Shown here one piece after another: positions 16,542 through 24,768 of a DNA stretch of 64,000 nt (the stretch's first letter is position 1; each line of letters opens with the position of its first letter). The stretch spans positions 4,126-68,125 of the forward strand of contig JBKPRA010000064.1 of assembly GCA_046734335.1 (NCBI GenBank), given 5' to 3'. Below the pieces are notes generated by a model. That model was given only the letters and a program-made list of their open reading frames with translations. It was not told the DNA's origin and did no database searches. The stretch is from DATBLE01 sp046734335. Lineage in GTDB: Bacteria; Actinomycetota; Thermoleophilia; Gaiellales; Gaiellaceae. Made by a program: the position numbers and the translations under genes.

Positions 16542-17567
16542 TCACGCTGTCGCGCGTGAGTCGGCGCGACTGTACAACCACACCCTTAGACGTTTCAAGG
16601 ACGTCCGTAGTTGGTGCAGGAGGCCGGCGGCGCCACCGGGCATGAGGAAGAGGACGATCAAGAGGATCACCCCGTAGAAGACCGTCGACTGCACGCTCGC
16701 CTCGTTGAAGTGCACCTGCTTCGAGAGCTTGTCGCCCCAGTCGGGCGCGAACTGGATGAAGATCGCACCGAAGAGCATCCCCTCCAGCGAGCCGAGTCCG
16801 CCGACCACGGCGCCGGTCAGGAGGAGGATCGAGAGCGAGACTGGGAAGGCAGTCGGACTGGCAAAGCCGTTCGCGATCGCGAACAGCGCTCCGGCGACGC
16901 CGGCGTATGCGGCGGCGATCGCGAAGGCGAGCGTCTTGTAGCGGGTGAGGCTGACGCCTGAGGACACCGCGGCGATCGGCGCGTCGCGGACGGCCCGGAA
17001 CGCGCGACCGAGCGATCCGCGGAGGATCAGCCAGGCGGTCCCGAACATCAGCCCGGCGATCGCCCAGGTCAGGTACGAGAGCCATTCGTTCGTCGAAAGG
17101 CCTCCGATGGGGGACGAGGGCAGCGGGATCGTCTTTCCCTGGCCGCCGCCCGCGAAGCCCTCGTACCGCGTTGCGATCAGGGGGATCGACGTCGCCAGCC
17201 CGAACGTCGCGAGTGCGAGGTAGACGCCGGACAGCCGCAGCGCCGGGAATCCGAACAGGAATCCGAAGACTCCGGTCAGGATCCCCGCCATCGGGATCGT
17301 CCAGTACTCGCCCACGCTGTAGTTCGAGACCAGGATCGCCGTCGTGTAGGCGCCGAAGGCCAAGAACGCGCCGTGTCCGAGCGAGATCTGGCCGTTGTAA
17401 CCGGTCAGGATGTTCAGGCCGATGATCGCGATGAAGTAGATGCCGACGAGCGCAAACCTGAAGTTGTAGTAGTCGCCCGTCGCCTTCGGCAGGAAGACGA
17501 CGAGCAGCGGCACTGACGCGAGCGCGAGCACCCGCCAGAGAATCCGACGTGCGCCGAAGGGGCTCAC
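16542..17567 (-). CDS. branched-chain amino acid-type ABC transporter permease (LivM-like)
   Basis: A 341-residue inner-membrane permease with about nine hydrophobic segments. The family signature G-Q-I-S-L-G-H-G-A-F is near residue 65 and the EAA-like cytoplasmic loop (G-R-A-F-R-A-V-R-D) near 195. The GTG start at 17567 overlaps the stop of the partner permease as GTGA. Forms the transport channel with the LivH-like protein. Confidence 0.9.
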   Translation of the reverse strand: MSPFGARRILWRVLALASVPLLVVFLPKATGDYYNFRFALVGIYFIAIIGLNILTGYNGQISLGHGAFLAFGAYTTAILVSNYSVGEYWTIPMAGILTGVFGFLFGFPALRLSGVYLALATFGLATSIPLIATRYEGFAGGGQGKTIPLPSSPIGGLSTNEWLSYLTWAIAGLMFGTAWLILRGSLGRAFRAVRDAPIAAVSSGVSLTRYKTLAFAIAAAYAGVAGALFAIANGFASPTAFPVSLSILLLTGAVVGGLGSLEGMLFGAIFIQFAPDWGDKLSKQVHFNEASVQSTVFYGVILLIVLFLMPGGAAGLLHQLRTSLKRLRVWLYSRADSRATA

Positions 17568-18451
17568 ACGCGCCTCACCACAACCTGGCCGAACAGACCG
17601 GCCGGCCGGACGATGAGGACGAGCATCAGCACGGCGAGCGCAAGTGGCAGCTGCAGTTCGGTGCCGAGGAACGATGAGGCGTAACCCGTCAGCAGGCTGA
17701 TCCCGATCCCGATGATGAAGGCGCCGATCACCGAGCCGACGGGGCTGTCGATGCCGCCGAGCACAGCCGCCGCGAACGCATACGTGAGGATGATCAGCAT
17801 GAAGGTCGGATCGAAGGGCAGTTGGCTGGCGGCCATGATCCCGGAGACCGCACTCAGCATCGCCGCCAGTCCCCAGCCGACTGCGAGCATGACGGCGACG
17901 CGGATGCCGAGCAGGCGGCTCGTCGCCGGGCCGATCGCGGACGCTCGCATCTGCAGCCCGAGCCGCGTGAACCGGAAGAAGACGAAGACGACCGCCACGC
18001 AGATCAGTGAGACCCCGATCACACCGAGGTCCCGTACGTTCATGACCACGCCGCCGACATGGACGACCCTGAGCGGGAACGGGTTCTCGAGGAACTTCAC
18101 CTCGGGCGACCAGATCCAGCCGGCGAGCCCGTTCAGGATGATCAGGAGCGCGATCGTTGCCATCACCACCGTCAGCTCTCCAGTCCGCGACAGCGGCTGG
18201 ATGATCAGCTTGTACGTCGTCGCGCCTCCGAGGAACGCGATCACAAGCGTGATCGCAAAGGCCCACCAGTAGGGGATCCCGTGGTGGTTGATCAGCGCCC
18301 ATGCGATGAACGTGCAGAACATGCCCATCTCGCCCTGGGCGAAGTTGACGATCCCGGTGGCGCGATGGATCAGCACCAGCGCCAACGCCAGCGTGGCGTA
18401 GATGCCGCCGTTCGCGAGCCCGACCACCACATATTGGAAGAACTCGGTCAT
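17564..18451 (-). CDS. branched-chain amino acid-type ABC transporter permease (LivH-like)
   Basis: A 295-residue permease with about eight membrane segments. The N-terminal motif G-L-A-N-G-G-I-Y-A-T-L-A-L-A-L and N-F-A-Q-G-E-M-G near residue 43 are LivH signatures; the ATPase-contacting loop (F-F-R-F-T-R-L-G-L-Q-M-R-A) lies near 155. It starts 5 bp after the ATPase gene stop and overlaps LivM by GTGA. Confidence 0.92.
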   Translation of the reverse strand: MTEFFQYVVVGLANGGIYATLALALVLIHRATGIVNFAQGEMGMFCTFIAWALINHHGIPYWWAFAITLVIAFLGGATTYKLIIQPLSRTGELTVVMATIALLIILNGLAGWIWSPEVKFLENPFPLRVVHVGGVVMNVRDLGVIGVSLICVAVVFVFFRFTRLGLQMRASAIGPATSRLLGIRVAVMLAVGWGLAAMLSAVSGIMAASQLPFDPTFMLIILTYAFAAAVLGGIDSPVGSVIGAFIIGIGISLLTGYASSFLGTELQLPLALAVLMLVLIVRPAGLFGQVVVRRV

Positions 18452-18456
18452 TGCGC

Positions 18457-19167
18457 CTAGTAGCCCAGGTAGGAGGCGCGCACGCCTTCGTCGCGGGACA
18501 GCTCGTCGCTCGAGCCGCTCATGGCCACCCGTCCGACCTCGAGCACGTACGCGTGCTGGGTGGAGGCGAGCGCGATCCGTGCGTTCTGCTCGACGACGAG
18601 CACGGTCAGGCCCTGCTCCTGGTTCAGGTGGCGGACGACCCGGTAGAACTCCTGCACCGCAGTCGGCGCGAGCCCGAGCGAGGGCTCGTCGAGCATCAGC
18701 AGCCGCGGCCGGGCGACGAGGGCACGCGCGAGCGCCAGCATCTGCTGCTCGCCCCCGGAAAGGGTCCCCGCCTGCTGCTTGCGGCGGCTCGCGATACGGG
18801 GGAAGTGGGCGAGCGCGGCCTCGGCGTCGCGCTTGACAGCGCGGCGCTCGCGCCTGGCGGACCCGCCGAGCAGGACGTTCTCCCACACGGTCAGCTCGGC
18901 GTAGATGCCGCGGCCCTCGGGCACGTGTGCGATCCCGAGCCTGGCGATCGACTCGGGCGCGCGCCCCGCAATTCGCTTCGACGCGAACGCGATCTCGCCG
19001 GTCGAGCGAACCGTCCCGGAGATCGACCTCAGCGTCGTCGTCTTCCCAGCGCCGTTCGCGCCGAGCAGCGAGACCGCCTGTCCCTCCTCGACGGAGAGCG
19101 AGACCCCATGAAGCGCCCGGATCGGGCCGTACCGGGCCTCGACGTTTTCGAGCTCGAGCAGTGCCAT
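18457..19167 (-). CDS. ABC transporter ATP-binding protein (LivF-like)
   Basis: A 236-residue ATPase: Walker A G-A-N-G-A-G-K-T-T near residue 36, signature L-S-G-G-E-Q-Q-M near 135, Walker B L-L-M-L-D-E-P-S near 155. The E-G-R-G-I-Y-A-E-L-T-V-x-E-N loop assigns it to the LivF rather than LivG branch. First gene of the reverse-strand importer operon. The second ATPase (LivG), normally adjacent, is absent from this locus, so LivF may act as a homodimer or pair with a LivG encoded elsewhere. Confidence 0.91.
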   Translation of the reverse strand: MALLELENVEARYGPIRALHGVSLSVEEGQAVSLLGANGAGKTTTLRSISGTVRSTGEIAFASKRIAGRAPESIARLGIAHVPEGRGIYAELTVWENVLLGGSARRERRAVKRDAEAALAHFPRIASRRKQQAGTLSGGEQQMLALARALVARPRLLMLDEPSLGLAPTAVQEFYRVVRHLNQEQGLTVLVVEQNARIALASTQHAYVLEVGRVAMSGSSDELSRDEGVRASYLGY

Positions 19168-19253
19168 CGACGAGCGCCGATCATAAGGCGCTTCCCTCGG
19201 GACAGGCAGGCTGCCCGCAGGAGTCCTGCAGGTGACCGTCTAACCTCGGTGGA

Positions 19254-20390
19254 GTGACCAGGCTGGACTGGATCCTGCTGGGCGTCGTCGCGGTTGCGGG
19301 CATCGTCGGGCTCCGCCGGGGGCTCGTCGCCGGGCTGCTGGCGATCGCCGGCATCGTCCTCGGCGCCGTGGCCGGTGCGCACGTCGCGAAGGTCGTCCTC
19401 CCGGGTGGCTCGCACTCGCCGTATGCCCCGCTGGTGGGGCTTGCCGGGGCGGTGGTCGGAGCGATGGTGCTCGAGACGGTCGGCTCGATGGTCGGCACGC
19501 TGTTCCGCTCGGGCCTGCGCTTCCCGCCGCTCAGGGCACTCGACAGCGCGGGTGGGCTCGTGCTCGGCGCCGTCGCCGGCCTCGCCTTGGTCTGGGTCTT
19601 CGGCGCCACCGCGCTCCTGCTGCCGGGACAGCCGAAACTCCGGCGCGACGTCCAGCGCTCGGCTTTGCTCCGGCAGCTGAACTCGATCGTCCCCTCCGAT
19701 CGGCTGCTGCAGGCGCTCGCGCGGGTCGACCCGTTCCCGACCATCGCGGGGCCGGAGATTCCGGCCGGCCCACTCGACGGCCCGATCGCCGGCGACCGCG
19801 CGGTGCAGGTTGCCTCGGGAAGCGTCGTGCGCGTGCTCGGCTCGGCCTGCGGGCTCGGGATCTCGGGGAGCGGTTGGGTCGGCGCGCCGGAGCTGGTCGT
19901 GACCGCAGCACACGTCGTTGCCGGGGAGCACGACACGGCCGTCGTCCCGGCTCGGAGCGAGCAGCGGCTTCCGGCCAAGGTGATCGGCTTCGACCCGAAG
20001 AACGACGTCGCGGTCCTGCGGGTGGACGGCCTCTCGGCCCGACCGCTGAAGCTCGCCGACCCCGAGGAGAAGCGCCCGGTGGGGATCGTCGGCTATCCGC
20101 TGAACGGCCCGCTCGACGTCGAGGCGGGCCGGGTCGGCGCGACCGAGACGGTGCTGACCGACGACGCCTATGGGCACGGTCCGGTGCAGCGGACGATCAC
20201 CAGCCTCGCCGGGGTGGTGCGGCACGGGAACTCGGGCGGGCCCGCGATCGACAGCGACGGCCGTGTCCAGATGACCGTCTTCGCCTCCAGGATCGGCAGC
20301 ACCGGCGGCTATGGGATCCCCGCGTCGGTCGTGCGCAAGGTGCTCGACCGTTCGTTCGCACCGGTGTCGACGGGCGCCTGCGCGCCGTAG
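19254..20390 (+). CDS. MarP-like membrane serine protease (CvpA + trypsin-like domain)
   Basis: A 378-residue protein with four N-terminal transmembrane helices of the CvpA (colicin V production) family up to about residue 130. A trypsin-like protease domain follows. The catalytic triad is visible as His220 (T-A-A-H-V), Asp251 (N-D-V-A-V-L) and Ser327 (G-N-S-G-G-P). This architecture is that of mycobacterial MarP, a membrane protease acting in the periplasm on cell-wall enzymes during acid and oxidative stress. GTG start; divergent from the importer operon with 86 bp between. Confidence 0.88.
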   Translation: MTRLDWILLGVVAVAGIVGLRRGLVAGLLAIAGIVLGAVAGAHVAKVVLPGGSHSPYAPLVGLAGAVVGAMVLETVGSMVGTLFRSGLRFPPLRALDSAGGLVLGAVAGLALVWVFGATALLLPGQPKLRRDVQRSALLRQLNSIVPSDRLLQALARVDPFPTIAGPEIPAGPLDGPIAGDRAVQVASGSVVRVLGSACGLGISGSGWVGAPELVVTAAHVVAGEHDTAVVPARSEQRLPAKVIGFDPKNDVAVLRVDGLSARPLKLADPEEKRPVGIVGYPLNGPLDVEAGRVGATETVLTDDAYGHGPVQRTITSLAGVVRHGNSGGPAIDSDGRVQMTVFASRIGSTGGYGIPASVVRKVLDRSFAPVSTGACAP

Positions 20391-20497
20391 GATCGCCCGG
20401 TCTCCGTTCGAGTCGAAGAAGGGCTCGTCGCACCGCGTCCAGGTGCTCACGCTCGCAGTCGCGCCGGTCGACGACGAGGCATCGTGTTCGCCGGTGC

Positions 20498-22315
20498 CTA
20501 GGAGTCGGCGGCGATCAGGTCGAGCACCGACAGCGGCTTCTTGTAGGGCGCGACCACGTAGACGCCTGCCGTCCGGTCGCGGGCGGCGTCGAGGAGCTCG
20601 CGGGCGTGGGCGAAGCCGACCTCGGCCTCGCGCGGCGCCGCGTCGCGCAGCCGCTCCTGGAGCTCGTCGGGGACGACGATGCCGGGCACCTCGTTGTGGA
20701 GCCGTAGCGCCAGGCGGTAGCTGGTCAGCGGGAAGACGCCGAGGAGGACCGGGATCGGCGAAGGCCCGCCGAGCCGATCGAGGAAACGGTCGAGCTGGTC
20801 GACGTCGTAGACGATCTGGGTCATCGCGAACCGGGCGCCGGCGTCGATCTTGCGCCGGAATCGGTCGAGCTCAAGGTCCGGGTCGTCGGCGTTCGGGTTC
20901 AGCGCGACGCCGGCGAAGAACGACGTCGGTGCGTCGATCGCCTTGCCGTTGAAGTTCTCGCCGCGGTTGAGTTGCGAGATCAGGTGTGTCAGCCCGATCG
21001 CGTCGACCTCGTAGACGCCGCCCGAGGCGGCGTGGTCGCCGATGTCGGGCGGGTCGCCTGTGACGGCGAGGACGTTCCTGATCCCCTCGGCATGGGCGCC
21101 GAGGAGGACCGCCTCGAGCCCCATCACGGTCGTGTCGCGAGGCGTGAGGTGCGGGATCGTCTCGATCCCGACCAGTCGTTCGATCGCCGCGGAGACGATC
21201 AGCGGGTTCATCCCCACTCGGGCGGTGGCGTTGTCGTTGACGTCGACGTAGGCGCCGATGCCGGCCTCGTGGATTGCGGCCGCGATCTCGAGCAGCCCGG
21301 TGTAGTTCGCCCCGAGCGGCGGGTCGACCTGGACGGAGGTGACGAACCGTCCTTCGCGGAGGTCGGCCGCCAGCCGCGTCTCCACCTCCTCGCGCTCGAC
21401 GGCCGCTGCGAGCTCGCGCTCGGCGACCTCGAGCGGCGCCAACGGCGTGCGGTCGTCGTCGAGCGCCCCGCGGATCGCACCGATCTCGGTCGGCGTCGTA
21501 CCGCAGCAGCCGCCGATCACCGTCGCGCCGAGCTCTCGCGCGTGCGCGGCGAACTCGGCGAAATACTCGGGCGCCGCGTGCGGGTAGATCACGCGTCCGC
21601 CGGACATGCTGGCCAGCCCGATGTTCGGGAGCGCCGCCAGCGGACGGCCGCGTCCGCCCATGGCCTGGAGCGCGGTCAGCGCCGATGCCGGGCCGGCTCC
21701 GTGGTTTGCGCCGATCGCGGCGACGTCGAGGCCGGCCAGGCGCTCGGCCGCCTCGGCCGCGGCGACTCCGCCGATCGTCTCGGCATCGTCGCCGAAGGTC
21801 AGCAGCGCGACGATCGGCAGGTCGGAGACCGACCGGACCGCCTCGATCGCCGTCACGAGCTCGTCCAGGTCGAAGAAGGTCTCGACCATGAACAGATCGA
21901 TGCCGCGCCCGGCGAGAAGACGAGCCTGCTCGGCGAAGGCCGGGCTTCGGTCCTCCGGCCACGCCTCCTCGGTTTCCCCGAGCGGCCCGATCGAGCCGGC
22001 GATGAACACCTCGCGGCCCGAGACCTGTCGCGCGTCCCGCGCGAGCTTGACGCCTGCCTCGTTGATTGCGAGGAAGTCGTCCTCGAGGTAGCGCGACGCG
22101 AGCTTCGGCCGGTTCGCGCCGAAGGTGTTCGTCTCGATCAGCTCTGCTCCCGCGTTGACGAAGCTCAGGTGCAGCGAGACCACCGTGTCCGGCGCGCGCA
22201 GGTTCGCCTCCTCCGGACAGCGGAGCCGCGGGACAGCGGCGGAGACGAGTGGGCCCATGCCGCCGTCGGCGACGATCGGCGGCCCATTGCGGAGCCGGTC
22301 GAGAACTCCGGGCAT
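20498..22315 (-). CDS. bifunctional homocysteine S-methyltransferase/methylenetetrahydrofolate reductase
   Basis: A 605-residue fusion (YitJ-type). Residues ~1-290 form the homocysteine methyltransferase barrel, ending in the zinc-binding G-G-C-C-G-T-T-P (Cys270, Cys271). Residues ~310-605 form an MTHFR barrel with P-P-x-G-A-N near the start, D-V-N-D-N and V-T-G-D-P-P, and the C-terminal F-A-x-T-Q-I-x-Y-D. The first zinc ligand, usually Cys in a G-x-N-C-x-x-G-P motif, is His205 here (G-A-N-H-G-A-G-P). The protein would make methyl-folate and methylate homocysteine. ATG 22315 is used; a GTG at 22324 is possible. Confidence 0.9.
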   Translation of the reverse strand: MPGVLDRLRNGPPIVADGGMGPLVSAAVPRLRCPEEANLRAPDTVVSLHLSFVNAGAELIETNTFGANRPKLASRYLEDDFLAINEAGVKLARDARQVSGREVFIAGSIGPLGETEEAWPEDRSPAFAEQARLLAGRGIDLFMVETFFDLDELVTAIEAVRSVSDLPIVALLTFGDDAETIGGVAAAEAAERLAGLDVAAIGANHGAGPASALTALQAMGGRGRPLAALPNIGLASMSGGRVIYPHAAPEYFAEFAAHARELGATVIGGCCGTTPTEIGAIRGALDDDRTPLAPLEVAERELAAAVEREEVETRLAADLREGRFVTSVQVDPPLGANYTGLLEIAAAIHEAGIGAYVDVNDNATARVGMNPLIVSAAIERLVGIETIPHLTPRDTTVMGLEAVLLGAHAEGIRNVLAVTGDPPDIGDHAASGGVYEVDAIGLTHLISQLNRGENFNGKAIDAPTSFFAGVALNPNADDPDLELDRFRRKIDAGARFAMTQIVYDVDQLDRFLDRLGGPSPIPVLLGVFPLTSYRLALRLHNEVPGIVVPDELQERLRDAAPREAEVGFAHARELLDAARDRTAGVYVVAPYKKPLSVLDLIAADS

Positions 22316-22336
22316 GCCTCGCACTGTAATGACGGG

Positions 22337-22567
22337 TCGCGCTCAGGTCCTGCCCCAGGTTTGCCGAAGGGAAGACCATCACTCCTCTGCCGAGGGACTG
22401 ACGGCAATCATCCTGTGGCACAGGGGGTCGAACGGCGGGCCATGCCCGCCGTTCGTGTCAGAGGGCACGGACCAAAAACACGCTCTTCCCAAATTGCGGC
22501 CGCTCGACTAATCTCCGGCCGGCATAGGTGGGCCGGGGCAGCGGCAAAGACTCCGGCTCTTTTTTGC
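22337..22567 (+). ncRNA. candidate structured RNA or attenuated leader upstream of the principal sigma gene
   Basis: This 300-bp divergent gap holds no ORF but strong nested pairing on the + strand. Closing helices are CTGCCCC 22350-22356 with 22535-22541, TGCCG 22362-22366 with 22520-22524, and GGGAAGA 22369-22375 with 22484-22490. Inside are hairpins at 22384-22395, 22412-22424 and a perfect 12-bp stem at 22429-22455. It ends in an intrinsic terminator. A TGTAAT at 22325-22330 could be the -10 box. No known RNA class was recognised. The outer helix and terminator share bases 22535-22538, so they are mutually exclusive. Ends are approximate. Confidence 0.5.
22532..22565 (+). terminator. intrinsic terminator upstream of rpoD-type gene
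   Basis: GCCGGGG (22532-22538) pairs with CTCCGGC (22551-22557), one G-U, 12-nt loop, followed at once by TCTTTTTT. It is the only classical U-run terminator seen in the window and there is no + strand gene before it, so it must end a non-coding transcript or attenuate the sigma gene. Confidence 0.65.
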
Positions 22568-22621
22568 GTCTCAGGTAGGTCAACCGACTACCCGCCAGTT
22601 GCGCGAGAAAGCCGAGGTTCA

Positions 22622-23716
22622 GTGCTCACCGTCGATATTGCTCTCCCGGAGGTCGAGGAACTCCAGAAGCTCGTTCAGACTGGGGTTGAACGCGGCTTCC
22701 TCACGTACGACGAGATCGTCAGCGGGCTCGAGGACGTCGAGCTCACGAAGGAGCAGGTCGAGGACTTCTACACGTACCTGATCGACCACGGCGTCGAGCT
22801 CATGGAGGGCGAGCAGCACAAGCACCCGCCCCACGAGGAGCCGTCCCTCGCCGAGGAGGAGAAGGGGCCGAAGCTCGACCTGACCGTCGAGCCGTCGCTC
22901 GACTCCCTGCGGCTCTACCTGCGGGAGATCGGCAAGGTGCCGCTTCTGACCGCCGACCAGGAGGTCTACCTCGCGAAGCGCATCGAGCGTGGCGACCTGA
23001 TAGCGAAGACGCAGATGATCGAGGCGAACCTGCGCCTCGTCGTCTCGATCGCGAAGAGCTATCTGGGCCGCGGCCTCTCGTTCCTGGATCTGATCCAGGA
23101 GGGTTCGCTCGGCCTGATCCGGGCGGTCGAGAAGTTCGACTACCGCAAGGGCTACAAGTTCTCCACCTACGCGACCTGGTGGATCCGGCAGGCGGTGACA
23201 CGTGCGATTGCGGACAAGGCGCGGACGATCCGCATCCCTGTGCACATGGTCGAGAAGCTGAACAAGGTCGTCCACATCGAGCGCCAGCTCGTCCAGCGGC
23301 TCGGGCGCGAGCCCAGGCCGGACGAGATCGCCGAGGAGCTCGAGATGACCACCGACGAGGTGCGCGAGATCCTTCGGATGGCACAGCATCCGGTCTCGCT
23401 GGAGAAGCCGATCGGCGAGGAGGAGGAGTCCGAGCTCGGCGACTTCGTTCAGGACGAGGCGGCCGAGTCGCCCGACGAGCAGGCGTCGCTCTCGCTCCGG
23501 CGGGAGGACATCGACCGTGCGCTCGACTCGCTGCCCGAGCGCGAGCGGAGAGTGATCGAGCTGCGGTTCGGCCTCGGGGGCAGCCAGCCGTGCACGCTGG
23601 AGGAGGTCGGCCGCGCCTTCGGTGTCACCCGCGAGCGGATCCGCCAGATCGAGAACAACACGCTGAAGAAGCTCGAATCGCTGCCCGAGGCTCAGGGACT
23701 GAAGGATTGCGTTTGA
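22622..23716 (+). CDS. rpoD: principal RNA polymerase sigma factor (RpoD/SigA type)
   Basis: A 364-residue group 1/2 sigma-70. Region 1.1 (residues ~1-60) is followed by region 1.2 (D-S-L-R-L-Y-L-R-E-I-G near 94), region 2 with the strand-opening F-S-T-Y-A-T-W-W-I-R-Q-A near 180, region 3, and region 4 with the helix-turn-helix E-V-G-R-A-F-G-V-T-R-E-R-I-R-Q-I-E near 330. Presence of region 1.1 plus the R-P-x-E-I/L box supports the housekeeping factor, though a close paralogue (HrdB/SigB type) cannot be excluded. GTG start with GAGG at correct spacing. Its leader contains the structured RNA/terminator described separately. Confidence 0.9.
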   Translation: MLTVDIALPEVEELQKLVQTGVERGFLTYDEIVSGLEDVELTKEQVEDFYTYLIDHGVELMEGEQHKHPPHEEPSLAEEEKGPKLDLTVEPSLDSLRLYLREIGKVPLLTADQEVYLAKRIERGDLIAKTQMIEANLRLVVSIAKSYLGRGLSFLDLIQEGSLGLIRAVEKFDYRKGYKFSTYATWWIRQAVTRAIADKARTIRIPVHMVEKLNKVVHIERQLVQRLGREPRPDEIAEELEMTTDEVREILRMAQHPVSLEKPIGEEEESELGDFVQDEAAESPDEQASLSLRREDIDRALDSLPERERRVIELRFGLGGSQPCTLEEVGRAFGVTRERIRQIENNTLKKLESLPEAQGLKDCV

Positions 23717-23722
23717 CGGTCG

Positions 23723-23760
23723 GAGGGGCAGTGACAGGCTCGAGCCTGTCACTGCCCCTC
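23723..23760. terminator. perfect 38-bp palindrome between convergent genes
   Basis: A perfect inverted repeat with 19-bp arms begins 6 bp after the sigma factor stop codon and lies before the RidA stop on the other strand. It can fold into a very stable hairpin in either transcript. No U-run. The CAGGCTCGA core is shared with the hairpin at 15223. Bidirectional terminator inferred. Confidence 0.65.
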
Positions 23761-23778
23761 GACGTGCGCTGAGCCCGG

Positions 23779-24168
23779 CTAGAGAACCGCGACCGCTTCG
23801 ATCTCGATCATCATCCCCGGTAACGCGAGCGCGCCGACCTGGATCGCAGTCGAGGCGGGCGGCGGGCCGAGCATGAGCTCGGCCCGCAGGCGTCCATAGT
23901 CGCGCAGGGTGGCCATGTCCGTCAGGTAGACGGTCAGCTTGACGACCGAGTCGAGGGACGCGCCCGCCTGCTCGAGCACCGTCGCGATGTTTGCGAACGT
24001 CAGCCGCACCTGGGCCTCGAAGTCGCCATCGCCGACGACCTCGCCGTCGGCTGAGACGGAGCCCTGCCCGGCCAGGAAGACCACCGCCTCGGCGGCATCG
24101 ACGCGCCACGCCTGCGAGAAACCGAACGGGTCCTGCCAGCGCCAAGGGTTGATCTGCCGCTTCTCCAT
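23779..24168 (-). CDS. RidA family protein (YjgF/YER057c/UK114)
   Basis: A 129-residue RidA-fold protein: V-F-L-A-G-Q-G-S near residue 30, V-K-L-T-V-Y-L-T-D near 77, and R-A-E-L near 94. The canonical Arg of the active site (usually R-x-x-V near residue 105) is not obvious; here the end reads P-P-A-S-T-A-I-Q-V, so it may belong to a divergent subgroup with a different deaminase or hydrolase substrate. It lies 7 bp after the cupin gene on the same strand, so the two are co-transcribed. Confidence 0.85.
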   Translation of the reverse strand: MEKRQINPWRWQDPFGFSQAWRVDAAEAVVFLAGQGSVSADGEVVGDGDFEAQVRLTFANIATVLEQAGASLDSVVKLTVYLTDMATLRDYGRLRAELMLGPPPASTAIQVGALALPGMMIEIEAVAVL

Positions 24169-24175
24169 CGCCGTG

Positions 24176-24676
24176 CTACTTCCCGTTTCCGGGAGCGAGC
24201 GGCGGCCCGACGATCTCCGCCCCGTAGAGCGAGGCCACCCGCTGCAGTTTCTCGACGTCCGGCGGGCCTGGCGGCGGCAGCCCCGGCCCCTCGGGCGTCC
24301 GGCCGCCGTCGAGGAAGAATCCCTCGCCGCCTCCGGGCGTCAGCAAGGTGAGCATGTGTGCGTCTTCGTCGCCCTCGACCATGAACGTGTGCGGAACGCC
24401 ACGCGGCAGAAAGACGAAGGAGCCGGGACCGCCCTCGAACTCCTCGTCGCCGGCCCTGAACCGCAACCGGCCCTCGAGCACCCAGAACGACTCGTCCTCG
24501 CGGTGGTGGACATGGAGCGGAGGCCCGGAGCCGGCCGGGATGAACGACTCGACGAGCCCGAACGCGCCTCCGGTCGTCTCCGCCGTCGCCTTGACCGTCA
24601 TCCGGTTCGGCTGGAACCAGGTCGTCTCGCCTTCGCCCGGCGCCGAGAACGACGCGGGCACCTCGAGCGCTTTCAT
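24176..24676 (-). CDS. cupin domain protein (quercetinase-like)
   Basis: A 166-residue single-cupin protein. Cupin motif 1 is H-V-H-H-R-E-D-E-S-F-W near residues 55-65 (metal ligands His, His, Glu) and motif 2 is P-R-G-V-P-H-T-F near 93-100. Metal-binding dioxygenase or isomerase activity is possible; many such proteins have no assigned role. ATG 24676 has AAGGGG upstream. It is divergent from a TetR regulator and is the likely target of that regulator through the operator in between. Confidence 0.85.
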   Translation of the reverse strand: MKALEVPASFSAPGEGETTWFQPNRMTVKATAETTGGAFGLVESFIPAGSGPPLHVHHREDESFWVLEGRLRFRAGDEEFEGGPGSFVFLPRGVPHTFMVEGDEDAHMLTLLTPGGGEGFFLDGGRTPEGPGLPPPGPPDVEKLQRVASLYGAEIVGPPLAPGNGK

Positions 24677-24698
24677 CAAGAAACCCCTTCCCTTGGAT

Positions 24699-24733
24699 TG
24701 CACAGTTGTGAAATAACTGCGCAGATGTATACT
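24699..24733. promoter_or_regulatory. TetR-type operator overlapping a promoter
   Basis: TGCACAGTT (24699-24707) and AACTGCGCA (24715-24723) form a 9-bp inverted repeat with one mismatch and a 7-bp spacer. It overlaps a + strand promoter: -35 TTGTGA at 24706-24711, 16-bp spacer, -10 TATACT at 24728-24733. The site lies between a divergent TetR gene and the cupin operon, the usual place for an autoregulated operator. Confidence 0.6.
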
Positions 24734-24768
24734 CGTACCGACGCGTGGTTGTCAAGGAGGTGACGGCG

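Noticed and set aside
22429..22455. 12-bp stem as a stand-alone terminator
   Set aside because: No U-run follows and further structure continues after it; treated as part of the RNA candidate.
22321..22480. SAM, cobalamin or THF riboswitch upstream of the methyltransferase/MTHFR gene
   Set aside because: On the reverse strand I found no conserved cores of these classes; the strong structure and terminator lie on the forward strand.
20972..22621. Long N-terminal extension of the sigma factor frame
   Set aside because: It is the antisense of the methyltransferase gene; the GTG at 22622 has a ribosome site and fits the family.
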